From the NCBI GenBank assembly GCA_009746045.1, contig RPFO01000164.1, forward strand, positions 2,127,400-2,191,399: DNA of 64,000 bases, read 5' to 3'. The position numbers were made by a program, and so were the translations under genes. The notes beneath the pieces were generated by a model that was given only the letters and a program-made list of their open reading frames with translations, was not told where the DNA came from and made no database searches. This stretch comes from Mesostigma viride (Eukaryota > Streptophyta > Mesostigmatophyceae > Mesostigmatales > Mesostigmataceae). Each line of letters starts with the position of its first letter. The first letter of the stretch is position 1. Positions 10,561 through 19,835 of this stretch are shown in pieces.

Positions 10561-11345
10561 GGATGGTCCTTCGTTTCTCGCATGTTCAGCCCAGTTCAGG
10601 TTGTACGGTCAGTGTTGGGGGTCGGTGCATGGGTTCTCAATGGAATTCTCAATGGAATGCCGCAACAGCCCATTTTCATTGAGAATGCAAGTCCTTTTCG
10701 CATGTTCAGCCCAATTCAGGCTGTACGGTCAGTGTTGGGGGTCGGTGAATGGGTTCTCAATGGAATTCTCAATGGAATGCCGCAACAGCCAATTTTCATT
10801 GAGAATGCAAGACCTTTTTGCATGTTCAGCCCAGTTCAGGCTGTACGGTCAGTGTTGGGGGTCGGTGAATGGGTTCTCAATGGAATTCTCAATGGAATGC
10901 CGCAACAGCCCATTTTCATTGAGAATGCAAGTCCTTTTCGCATGTTCAGCCCAGTTCAGGCTGTACGGTCAGTGTTGGGGGTCGTTGAATGAGTTCTCAA
11001 TGGAATTCTCAATGGAATGCCGCAACAGCCCATTTTCATTGAGAATGCAAGTCCTTTTCGCATGTTCAGCCCAGTTCAGGCTGTACGGTCAGTGTTGGGG
11101 GTCGGTGAATGAGTTCTCAATGGAATTCTCAATGGAATGCCGCAACAGCCCATTTTCATTGAGAATGCAAGTCCTTTTCGCATGTTCAGCCCAATTCAGG
11201 CTGTACGGTCAGTGTTGGGGGTCGGTGAATGAGTTCTGAATGGAATTCTCAATGGAATGCCGTTACAGCCCATTTTCATTGAGAATGCAAGACCTTTTCG
11301 TATGTTCTGGCTGTACGGTCAGTGTTGGGGGTCGGTGAATGAATT
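10561..11345 (+). repeat. 120-bp tandem repeat, about 6.5 units
   Basis: Units of exactly 120 bp, containing 'TTCAGCCCAGTTCAGGCTG', 'TCAGTGTTGGGGGTCGGTGA' and twice 'CTCAATGGAAT'. Because 120 is divisible by three, frames without a stop stay open through all units; two overlapping plus frames (10423-10992 and 10559-11239) are open for this reason. The last unit is internally deleted near 11305. Confidence 0.95.
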
Positions 11346-11530
11346 CTGCATGAATGGAACTTTCATACGCCGCGCTGAGTCGGTGGAAGATCGAGCCACA
11401 AAAGAGGCAGGAGAGGCATCATTGGGAGAGGCGTGCCAACCCCGAGCGAGACGATGGTGAATTCGATCAAATTGGCTGATTGCAATAATCGCTCGCGAGA
11501 GCTGCCATGGGCGGTCGTGAAGGTTCAGAC
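11346..11530. other. Core of Element II, right part
   Basis: Unique sequence between the 120-bp repeats and the inverted arm. No gene recognised. Confidence 0.4.
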
Positions 11531-11633
11531 TATTACAAATGGTATCCATGCTTAATTAATTTGGATGGTACTGGTACCTATTTCTAGTTACCAGTTTTAC
11601 TCGTAACTACAAATCGTAACCAGTTTTAGAACC

Positions 11634-14080
11634 GAGCTGCCTGCAAGAATCCAGCCTGAAATGAGTTCATTTGTTCACTGTTCATATTTGTTTCATGTAA
11701 GAAAAGGGGGAAAATGACGAAAAACTGCACATGTATGCGGTCAAATGTCACCATTTGAGCTCAGAATGAGCCCAATTTTTGTGGGTGGTCTATTTTCATG
11801 GTCTAGATGCTGCCTGCAAGAATCCAGCCTGATATGAGTTCATTTGTTCACTATTCATATTTGTTTCATGTAAGAAAAGGGGGAAAATGACGAAAAACTG
11901 CACATGTATGCGGTCACATGTCACCATTTGAGCTCAGAATGAGCCCAATTTTTGTGGGTGGTCTATTTTCATGGTCTAGATGCTGCCTGCAAGAACCCAG
12001 CCTGATATGAGTTCATTTGTTCACTGTTCATATTTGTTTCATGTAAGAAAAGGGGGAAAATGACGAAAAACTGCACATGTATGCTGTCACATGTCACCAT
12101 TTGAGCTCAGAATGAGCCCAATTTTTGTGGGTGGTCTATTTTCATGGTCTAGATGCTGCCTGCAAGTTTCCAGCCTGATACGAGTTCATTTGTCCACTGT
12201 TCATATTTGTTTCATGTAAGAAAAGGGGGAAAATGACGAAAAACTGCACATTTATGCTGTCACATGTCACCATTTGAGCTCAGAATGAGCCCAATTTTTG
12301 TGGGTGGTCTATTTTCATGGTCTAGATGCTGCCTGCAAGAACCCAGCCTGATACGAGTTCATTTGTCCACTGTTCATATTTGTTTCATGTAAGAAAAGGG
12401 GGAAAATGACGAAAAACTGCACATGTATGCTGTCACATGTCACCATTTGAGCTCAGAATGAGCCCAATTTTTGTGGGTGGTCTATTTTCATGGTATAAAT
12501 GCTGCCTGCAAGAATCCAGCCTGATATGAGTTCATTTGTTCACTATTCATATTTGTTTCATGTAAGAAAAGGGGGAAAATGACGAAAAACTGCACATGTA
12601 TGCGGTCAAATGTCACCATTTGAGCTCAGAATGAGCCCAATTTTTGTGGGTGGTCTATTTTCATGGTCTAGATGCTGCCTGCAAGAACCCAGCCTGATAT
12701 GAGTTCATTTGTTCACTGTTCATATTTGTTTCATGTAAGAAAAGGGGGAAAATGACGAAAAACTGCACATGTATGCTGTCACATGTCACCATTTGAGCTC
12801 AGAATGAGCCCAATTTTCGTGGGTGGTCTATTTTCATGGTCTAGATGCTGCCTGCAAGAACCCAGCCTGAAATGAGTTCATTTGTCCACTATTCATATTT
12901 GTTTCATGTAAGAAAAGGGGGAAAATGACGAAAAACTGCACATGTATGCGGTCAAATGTCACCATTTGAGCTCAGAATGAGCCCAATTTTTGTGGGTGGT
13001 CTATTTTCATGGTCTAGATGCTGCCTGCAAGAACCCAGCCTGATATGAGTTCATTTGTTCACTGTTCATATTTGTTTCATGTAAGAAAAGGGGGAAAATG
13101 ACGAAAAACTGCACATGTATGCTGTCACATGTCACCATTTGAGCTCAGAATGAGCCCAATTTTCGTGGGTGGTCTATTTTCATGGTCTACATGCTGCCTG
13201 CAACAGTCCAGCCTGAAATGAGTTCATTTGTTCACTATTCATATTTGTTTCATGTAAGAAAAGGGGGAAAATGACGAAAAACTGCACATGTATGCTGTCA
13301 CATGTCACCATTTGAGCTCAGAATGAGCCCAATTTTCGTGGGTGGTCTATTTTCATGGTATAAATGCTGCCTGCAAGAATCCAGCCTGAAATGAGTTCAT
13401 TTGTTCACTATTCATATTTGTTTCATGTAAGAAAAGGGGGAAAATGACGAAAAACTGCACATGTATGCTGTCACATGTCACCATTTGAGCTCAGAATGAG
13501 CCCAATTTTCGTGGGTGGTCTATTTTCATGGTATAAATGCTGCCTGCAAGAATCCAGCCTGAAATGAGTTCGTTTGTCCACTATTCATATTTGTTGCATG
13601 TAAGAAAAGGGGGAAAATGACGAAAAACTGCACATGTATGCTGTCACATGTCACCATTTGAGCTCAGAATGAGCCCAATTTTTGTGGGTGGTCTATTTTC
13701 ATGGTCTACATGCTGCCTGCAAGAATCCAGCCTGATATGAGTTCATTTGTCCACTATTCATATTTGTTGCATGTAAGAAAAGGGGGAAAATGACGAAAAA
13801 CTGCACATGTATGCTGTCACATGTCACCATTTGAGCTCAGAATGAGCCCAATTTTTGTGGGTGGTCTATTTTCATGGTCTACATGCTGCCTGCAACAGTC
13901 CAGCCTGAAATGAGTTCATTTGTCCACTATTCATATTTGTTGCATGTAAGAAAAGGGGGAAAATGACGAAAAACTGCACATGTATGCTGTCACATGTCAC
14001 CATTTGAGCTCAGAATGAGCCCAATTTTCGTGGGTGGTCTATTTTCATGGTCTACATGCTGCCTGCAACAGTCCAGCTTT
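11634..14080 (-). repeat. 172-bp satellite array, right arm (about fourteen units)
   Basis: The reverse complement of the left array, with 'GGGTGGTCTATTTTCATGGT' recurring every 172-174 bp. Units near the outer end carry private variants (TTTCGTGG, GTTGCATG, CAACAGTCC) shared by neighbours, which indicates local unequal exchange after the two arms formed. Confidence 0.95.
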
Positions 14081-14160
14081 AGGTACCCTCAGATCTGAAA
14101 GATTTTATTTTTACTCATTTGAAGACTTGTGAAATTGAGCAAACACCTATGAATCCCCTC

Positions 14161-14563
14161 TTAATTTGGCCTTATCAGTTTTGTCGGCCATTGTGTCGTA
14201 TTTATGATGGGTCCTAATGTGACGAACGCGTTTGAACAGCAAGCCGTTTGCCCATGTATTCTATAATACAATGATGACTGACTTCAGCGCCCAACTGACT
14301 AACATATATTCTGCAGTGAATTTTATAGATGCTTAGTGTTGGATGGCGCGGAAACCCTGTCGGACCACCGGCGCGGGAAAGAACCCCGCGGCAGTCAAAA
14401 ATCAGTGCCATACCGCGCTAGATCGAAGCCCCTTCACGCCTTAAGTTGGGTTTTTACTAGTACAGCCATCAGCCTTAAGTTGGGTTCGCCATGCAGCCAA
14501 CTGCGACCCAACTTAAGGCGTGAACCCAACTTAAGCCAACCCAACTTACGGCGTGAATGCCTG
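14161..14563. other. Right flank of Element I
   Basis: Contains no gene. From 14437 it has three copies of the 'CTTAAGTTGGG' terminal motif in alternating orientation, ending in the right terminal inverted repeat. Confidence 0.6.
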
Positions 14564-14565
14564 TA

Positions 14566-15454
14566 CCTGTTTATTATTGTAGTGGATTATGTTATGCGCC
14601 AGGCACGTGCTCGCTTTGCTAGCATTGCAGGCCGTGCCCCTGGCCTAGCGATCACGAACGAGCTTGGAGAAGGGGGGCCGACTAACAAGCAGAATTTACT
14701 AGCTGACCTCATTTATGCCGACGACATCACGCTCATCGAGAAGCCGGAGTCTGCCCAACTTTGGCTGGACTGCCTGGCGCTCGAGGCTCGGGCGGTTGGT
14801 CTAGAAATCAGCCCCGAAACGGAGGCCCTGGCCCTCGGCATGGCAGGGCCCCCACCCACGCTCCGCCTCTTAGACGATGCCGAGGTCAACTACCGGCCTC
14901 CTTCAGGCCGCTTAAATCGCTTTATGTAAGCTGCTCGGCAGTTGGCCCAAGTCGGGAAGGCTTCCCGACTGCGAGGACGACATGACGACACGGCCGATCG
15001 GCATGGCGCGGGCGCACCTCCATGACCACCGCCGCTGGTGGAGTGGAGCAACCCCGCCCTATACCCCGGTCATCGTCAAGCGTGACCTCTTCAAGGTCGT
15101 CATTCTGACGATCCTGACCTACGGCGCCGAGACGTACCTGGACTGTCACTGACGCAGGAGCTGGAGCAACGACTCGACGGCGCCGTCACCAAGATGATGC
15201 GCAAGGCCCTTAACATCCCCTTTGGTTTGCACATTAGTAATGAGGATTTGTACGCTGATTTGCCCTATGTTTACCACATTATTAGGCACAGGCGCCTGGG
15301 CCTAGCCGGGCACCTGGCCCGCACAGATCAGGTAGATACATCAGATAGACTAGCTGGCACCAAGCCCGCCCAGCCTGGGCGCCCAACAATATGTCCTCAC
15401 CTGGCGTGCCCCAGGCCGCGCGCGGCAGGGCCGCCACCCGTGGACTTTTCGTGA
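14566..15454 (+). pseudogene. LINE A reverse transcriptase, C-terminal half
   Basis: This resumes directly from 5982 with 'LFIIVVDYVMRQA' and then 'LLADLIYADDITLIE', the YADD box carrying two catalytic aspartates. After about 14905 the frame breaks. At 15110-15450 two frames carry 'ILTYGAETYLD', 'LDGAVTKMMRKALNIP' and 'IIRHRRLGLAGHLARTDQVDT', the C-terminal block also present in the LINE B copy at 60700-60940. Frameshifts show the copy is dead. Confidence 0.85.
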
Positions 15455-15780
15455 TAGGCTCGACATGGACATGTGCTACACTATCTAGACGTGACGGGCT
15501 CACACCCGGGCAGCCTCCTGGTTTGTCTGTAATATGGAGGCAGATGGTGCGCTTGCAAGGATAGATGGCAAGTATGTAGTGATGAAGGAGACCACCCCCA
15601 AGCCTGTGGGGGCTCCGCGTGTGACCAAGTATGGCATTCATGGCGATTCGGGCCGCGGTGCCCACACCCCTGTAACTAGGACCTAGACAGCTTACACCAT
15701 CCATTCCATCCCATGTTCCCCTCCCACTGAGGACTTATGCTCACGTGACGCAGTCACGTGTCTATTGATTAATTAATTAA
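15455..15780 (+). other. LINE A 3' UTR, terminal hairpin and TTAA tail
   Basis: The same 3' UTR is found inverted at 2705-3100 and 61793-62110. It ends with the perfect hairpin CACGTGACGCAGTCACGTG (15744-15762), then 'TCTATTGATTAATTAATTAA', then the target-site duplication. The hairpin next to the tail is a likely recognition site for the element's reverse transcriptase. Confidence 0.75.
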
Positions 15781-15790
15781 TACAAAAGCT

Positions 15791-16079
15791 AAGCCATGGC
15801 GTCTCAGCAGAGAGTACCTCTCTGCGTATAGTCACAGCATAACTAAGTAATAAAGCTAGGCATAATCTGGTGTGTGGCGCGTCATGGGCACACATGTACA
15901 TGACTAATCAATGTTCATACATCAGCTGGTATAGTGCCTGTAGTAGGCGTGCATGTACAAGGCCACTGTCTAACTAAATTCTACACTACTACTGCAGTAT
16001 TCCCCTAAGCTGGGGCGTCTGGAGTCGCTGGGTGGTAGGCTAAGCCCTTACTCATCTATGTACTACTGCTATATTCCTG
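15791..16079 (+). repeat. Family C sequence, distal to LINE A
   Basis: Continues the repeat interrupted at 4563 ('CTCAGCAGAGAGTACCTCTC'). No gene. Confidence 0.5.
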
Positions 16080-16316
16080 TGTGTCATGCGCATGGACATG
16101 CCACAGAGTACTACATATGCTAATCTCAAATGTTAGAAAATAATTACACGAAAGCTACAAACATCGTCTGCATCATGCCCCATGCAACCATATAGTCACT
16201 AGAGCTAGGGGGATATAATCCTCATCTGAGCTGTCCTCTATACTGTGATATGGCAGACGAGCTAGGCGGTAGTGTAGCGGCTATCCTCAGGGGTAATAAC
16301 CTCCACCTGCGGACTT
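16080..16316 (-). mobile_element. Truncated LINE B 3' end
   Basis: The reverse complement matches the last coding bases and 3' UTR of the LINE B copy (61253-61460). It includes the end of the ORF (EDSSDEDY-like, diverged), 'TAGCTTTCGTGTAATTATTT' and the 'GGCATG...CATG' terminal hairpin. No tail is visible at 16080. Confidence 0.75.
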
Positions 16317-16448
16317 ATAACCTGCATTCTAGCAAATGCATGGTTTTTAGTGGGAAACATCACTCACGCTCAAGCTTACTTCTTCTGGCGATTCATGCAA
16401 TTAGTAACCTTGATCTCAACATGACCCACATGCAATCGACGTGGGTGG

Positions 16449-16802
16449 CGTACCAGGATCTATGACACTGAGCGTCTAGAGCCAAAGTTTAGCATGATCC
16501 AGTTTATTGGTTTTCCTGCCATCGACAGCGCTCTCTCAGATACAGCCAAGTATGGTGTAGTACTCAGCCAGTTACATCGTTTTCTAGGCTTTGTTCATAC
16601 AAACAGGACTTCATCGATCAAGGAGGTTGTACGCCTATTGCACGCTCTGATTTTGAAAGGATACGACCAGTGCATTATGCTAAAGCAGATCAAGAATTTT
16701 CTCAAGCAACGTCCCCATATATACGCCACCTTTAGTCGCAGCATGCAGCCTGCACAGGCAGATTGTCTCGCTTCTACTATGATACATGCACACAGCTACT
16801 AG
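16449..16802 (+). pseudogene. Retroelement RT C-terminal (thumb-like) fragment
   Basis: A continuous frame reads RIYDTERLEPKFSMIQFIGF, then 'SDTAKYGVVLSQLHRFLGF' and 'EVVRLLHALILKGYDQ', ending at TAG 16800. A 'FP-IDS...KYGVV-SQLHRF...LI-KGY' pattern recalls the region after the palm of some protist reverse transcriptases, different from LINE A and B. The palm itself is not present; upstream bases are out of frame and cut by the LINE B insert at 16316. Family assignment is inference. Confidence 0.35.
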
Positions 16803-17052
16803 CTACTCCATACGTACTGAACCGCTCCTATGCTAGGAGCGTACCTTTTCTACTAATTCTACTTTGTTTTCTGTCTAGTCATAAAATTTTAAAATGCATT
16901 TTCCAGGCTACTACTTACTCTCAACCTCCCTTCCCAGCTCTATACCAGCCGGGGTGCCTTCACACATCTTCAGTATAACCAGGGCTTGTTAACATGCATC
17001 TTTGGGCTGCTCTCTCTTCGTCACTTCTACAAGTTCTCACACCGAACACACT
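16803..17052. other. No gene seen
   Basis: A/T-rich sequence between the retroelement fragment and a foldback element; nothing recognised. Confidence 0.4.
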
Positions 17053-17503
17053 AATTCGGCCGAATTAACTTGGGTGCTCGGAAGTGGTTATTCCGGGCAA
17101 AATAGTGTTCCGGCCCGATTTGCCTCAGACGGCAAAAGGTTCCGGCACTATTTCACCTAACTAATAAAACCTGGCCTCGTGGAGGGGGACGAAGAGCCCG
17201 AGACATCCGCCTGGGCCGCTGAGCACGCAAATAATTTTGCGCCGGAACTGCCTCAGTGAGGATTCGAAACCCTGACCTCCAAGGTGCACAGGTTTTAGTT
17301 AGGTGAAATAGTGCCGGAACCTTTTGCCGTCTGAGGCAAATCGGGCCGGAACATTATTTTGCCCGGAATAACCACTTCCGAGCACCCAAGTTAATTCGGC
17401 CGAATTAACTTGGGTGCTCGGAAGTGGTTATTCCGGGCAAAATAGTGTTCCGGCCCGATTTGCCTCAGACGGCAAAAGGTTCCGGCACTATTTCACCTAA
17501 CTC
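17053..17503. mobile_element. Triple palindrome (A - loop - A' - A)
   Basis: A block of about 110 bp at 17053-17163 (from 'AATTCGGCCGAATTAACTTG' to 'TTTCACCTAAC') recurs inverted at 17295-17406 and again direct at 17393-17503. The central AATTCGGCCGAATT is shared between the second and third blocks. The loop contains 'GAGGATTCGAAACCCTGACC', a tRNA T-arm-like string. The shape fits a foldback MITE with a partial duplication. Confidence 0.85.
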
Positions 17504-17552
17504 ACTAGGTTTGTTAATTGTTTGTAAATTGTATGATTCATATATCCGTCTC

Positions 17553-17765
17553 CGGCCGTTGGGAGCACATAGTAGCACATATCCCTGAGAAGGGGCATAT
17601 GGCTTATACATGCATTCTGGGCTACTTCCTGCAAGGGTCTACTAGGGTGTAAACTACACCTGCTCTGGGTGCACCATTAATTACATAAACTTAGTAGGGC
17701 ACCTAGCTGCACAACTATGTATTCCAGTAGCTAAGGTGCGGACATAGGGTGGAAGATCATCATGG
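17553..17765 (+). repeat. Repeat family C, copy 3
   Basis: 'CCGTTGGGAGCACATAG', 'CCTGAGAAGGGGCATATGGC' and 'GCTACTTCCTGCAAGGGT' match the copies at 3215 and 4333. Continues into 'GGGTGGAAGATCATCATGGC', which is also in copy 1 at 3858. Confidence 0.7.
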
Positions 17766-17993
17766 CTAAACTATGAAAAGAGCATGGCTGGCTGCACGAG
17801 GGCTAAGCTAAGGCTATGGCTGCATGGTTGTGTATACCGTGCGTTAGCGGTGCACTGTGACTAGCTAGGTATGGTAGCAACCTGACCAGCTATAGGCAAA
17901 CATTCTAGTAGGCATGGCTACCATGGCATGCAGCAGCTAGTGACTACCATGATTTAAAAAATTGTACATAATAAATTATGTACAAGGGCTAAT
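17766..17993 (-). repeat. Repeat shared with 20215-20395
   Basis: 'GGCTATGGCTGC', 'CGTTAGCGG...GCACTG', 'AGGCAAACATTCTAG' and 'GGCATGGCTACCATGGC' occur in the same order near 20245-20345. In both places it lies beyond the stop of an ORF1-like frame on the minus strand, so it is probably the 3' flank of that element. Confidence 0.65.
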
Positions 17994-18582
17994 CTAGCCT
18001 GCAGCTGGGGCGTCCACATCTTGTGGTTGATCATCAGGTCCCCGCCCCTCCAGTAAACCTTGGACTTCGATCTGGGGGTCCTGCTTGTGGCGATTCCGGC
18101 CACAGGTCGCGTCGCTGCTGCTGCTGATCGATCGAGTATGGGTCAGGTCGTCGTCCAGCGTCCAGGGGAGGTCGTGCAACCTCTTGCGACGAGAAAAAAG
18201 GAACCGCTGCTTGTCCTCAGGGGAGGGGAAGGTGAGCAGGACTGGTGGGGGAGCCACCTTGTCCCGTGAGTGGGGAAGGCGGCCTGGCACCCGCGCACTT
18301 CTACCTGAGTCAGTTACCTACCAGGCCCATATATGAGGGTAAGAAGCTGATCCTTGAGCTCGCGTCGGCAAGGGTGGTTGCTGTCTCCCCTGGCAAACGA
18401 CGCAGCACCACTCGGCATGCACTCGCGGCGAGCGCGGTCGGTGGCCTCCCATTGTTTTGCCGGGCCGGAGGTCTTCCAGCTCCTGGAGTTTCGTGGCGAT
18501 GCATGGCGTCAGTGGTTGACTCAGGCGGTCGCTGACCGCAGCAAGTCCGCGTATGAGTGCTGCGAGCACTGTGTGAATTCAT
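17994..18582 (-). pseudogene. LINE ORF1-like pseudogene, copy 1
   Basis: Minus-strand frames give 'SPEDKQRFLFSRRKRLHDLP', 'WTLDDDLT' and a degraded 'WPE..RHKQDPQ..' block. This is the order seen in the C-terminal RNA-binding part of L1-type ORF1 proteins of algae and protists (DDDLT, then RR-LWP, then WRG). Upstream (18320-18570) a Leu/Ala-rich part may be the coiled coil. Frames shift repeatedly. ORF1 proteins coat the element RNA. Confidence 0.5.
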
Positions 18583-19141
18583 AAGCGATACGCGTCGTAG
18601 TTAGTACTACGCGGCCCGAGGAGTATATTATGTATAATACGCGGGGTATAATGTATTATACGCTAATCGTACGCTAATAACTCTTGAAACCCCCTTTTTT
18701 TGCATGTTTTTGAGGTTTAATTCTTCAACATTCTGAGCAACCAACAACCAAGCATTGTCTGCTGTTGTTTTTGCCATACATTTTGCCTATACATGGCATA
18801 TATAGCATCACTACCTAGAAATACAAGCATAGTTTCTAACGGTCTATTACTTGATAGTTTCAGACTCTTCAAAATCGAGACAACATGCAACTAAGTATCA
18901 ATACCATGCAGTATCAATACACACAACTCACTGGAAAGGATGATAATTAATATATAGGTAGTAGAATTTTCAAGATATATGCATGCACTATACATAGCCC
19001 CGAGGTGTCGGTGCCTGCTGCATGCATCTGGCATGAGCGGACTGCCAGTCAGAGGCCGCGTCGGTTAATTCCTACTGTCAACGTCTGGAAGCATGCGTGT
19101 AAGTGCCGCCCGCACATCAACCTACCTCTTGGCGTCACTAG
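18583..19141. other. No gene; short TACGC-rich patch
   Basis: 18600-18680 is rich in 'ATACGC' and 'TATTATAC' strings, also dense at 21230-21410. The rest is A/T-rich and featureless. Confidence 0.4.
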
Positions 19142-19171
19142 TATATATAGTCGCCTTATAGCTGGTTTGGG

Positions 19172-19313
19172 AGGTTTATAGCTGGGCGTTTGCTTTGGTT
19201 TGAGTGATTTCACTCTGCTGTAAGTAATTATATTTTTAATATATATTAAAAATATAATTACTTACAGCAGAGTGAAATCACTCAAACCAAAGCAAACGCC
19301 CAGCTATAAACCT
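19172..19313. repeat. Perfect 142-bp palindrome
   Basis: Two 71-bp arms with no spacer, centred between 19242 and 19243 in 'AATATATATT'. The arms run from 'AGGTTTATAGCTGGGCG' to its reverse complement. I found no mismatch by eye. It could extrude as a cruciform. Confidence 0.95.
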
Positions 19314-19379
19314 ATATACAGAGCCATGTCAAAGCTCTATACTACGATAAGACCAATGGAAACGCCTAACGGGAGGAAC

Positions 19380-19835
19380 CTAATAGCCCTGCTGCACCGC
19401 AAAATCAGCCCGCGTACGGCGGAGCATGATGTCCGCCATGGCCCGAGTCAGCGCCACCGACAAGCGCTGACGCCAATATGACGTCCAGGTCCGCGCCGAC
19501 CATGGGGCCCGCTGGCCCTCCAGGTCCAGCCGGTCCTCCCGGAGCCGGCAACACTCCTTGAAGAAGGCGGAGGTCAGGGGCCCCATGGCCCCAAACTCCT
19601 CCAGGACAAAGGGCACCACACGATGGTGCCCGACGTCGCCGTAGGCCAGGAGCTTGGCCCGCTCCGCCCGGTCCGCCGTGTAACCTGCCGTGAGGGAGGC
19701 CCCAGCCACGTGGCTAAGAGCCAAGGGCCGCGCCACCGAAACGTCAATAAGCAGATGCCGGCCACCCCCCTCAAAGTCCAGCACCACGATGTCAGGCCGG
19801 TGGTTGGGGGAATAGAAGGCAGCGCCATCCGCAAT
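19380..19835 (-). pseudogene. R2-type restriction-like endonuclease C-terminus
   Basis: The minus frame reads 'RPDIVVLDFEGGGRHLLIDV' followed by 'SVARPLALS', then 'AGYTADRAERAKLLAYGD', 'VPFVLEEFGAMGP', and ends 'WRQRLSVALTRAMADIMLRR' plus a short tail. A PD followed about 13 residues later by D-V matches the PD-(D/E)XK endonuclease at the C-terminus of R2-type LINEs, and the FGA-GP and W--YWRQR blocks follow in related protist elements. The 5' end is truncated at the target-site duplication. The frame is intact for about 150 codons, so the insertion is fairly young. Confidence 0.6.

Larger units (their letters stand above)
7115..14160. mobile_element. Element II: 7-kb foldback-like element with satellite arms
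   Basis: The ends are GAGGGGATTCATAAGTGTTT (7115) and its inverse (14160), flanked by TTA at 7112-7114 and 14161-14163. The two arms are inverted copies of a 172-bp tandem satellite (nine units left, about fourteen right). The symmetry continues about 107 bp into the core (8771-8877 against 11531-11640). Drosophila FB and Galileo elements have this architecture. A 3-bp TTA duplication would instead fit PIF/Harbinger. No transposase was recognised in the core, so it is probably non-autonomous. Confidence 0.8.
5983..14563. mobile_element. Element I: 8.6-kb TIR element inside LINE A
   Basis: The left end reads CAGGCATTCACGCCTTAAG and the right end is its inverse with one change. Each end also carries further inverted copies of 'CGCCTTAAGTTGGG' (5993-6057 and 14437-14555), so each terminus folds into hairpins. 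Flanking bases fit either a TA duplication (5981-5982, 14564-14565) or a GTAC duplication. Removing the element and one duplication restores the LINE frame exactly at the SPY/LF junction. A TA site and CAG ends suggest a Tc1/mariner-like element, but no intact transposase is visible. Inside are a HIRAN pseudogene, a LINE tail and Element II. Confidence 0.8.
4564..15780 (+). mobile_element. LINE A: non-LTR retrotransposon copy with nested insert
   Basis: A direct repeat TACAAAAGCT lies at 4554-4563 and 15781-15790, immediately after a terminal (ATTA)n tail, which is the signature of target-primed retrotransposition. Between them lies an ORF2-like reverse transcriptase in two halves (4564-5982 and 14564-15454), a 3' UTR, a hairpin at 15744-15762 and the TTAA-type tail. 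Without the 8.6-kb insert the element is about 2.6 kb, so it is probably 5'-truncated: no ORF1 or endonuclease domain was recognised. The clade is uncertain; the C-terminal 'YGAET' block resembles RTE/CR1-like LINEs. Confidence 0.85.

Noticed and set aside
10423-11239. Two overlapping ORFs with 40-residue repeats
   Set aside because: A 120-bp tandem repeat keeps any stop-free frame open; there is no independent sign of coding.
17258-17292. tRNA gene
   Set aside because: Only a T-arm-like string GATTCGAAACCC is present; there is no anticodon arm or acceptor stem.
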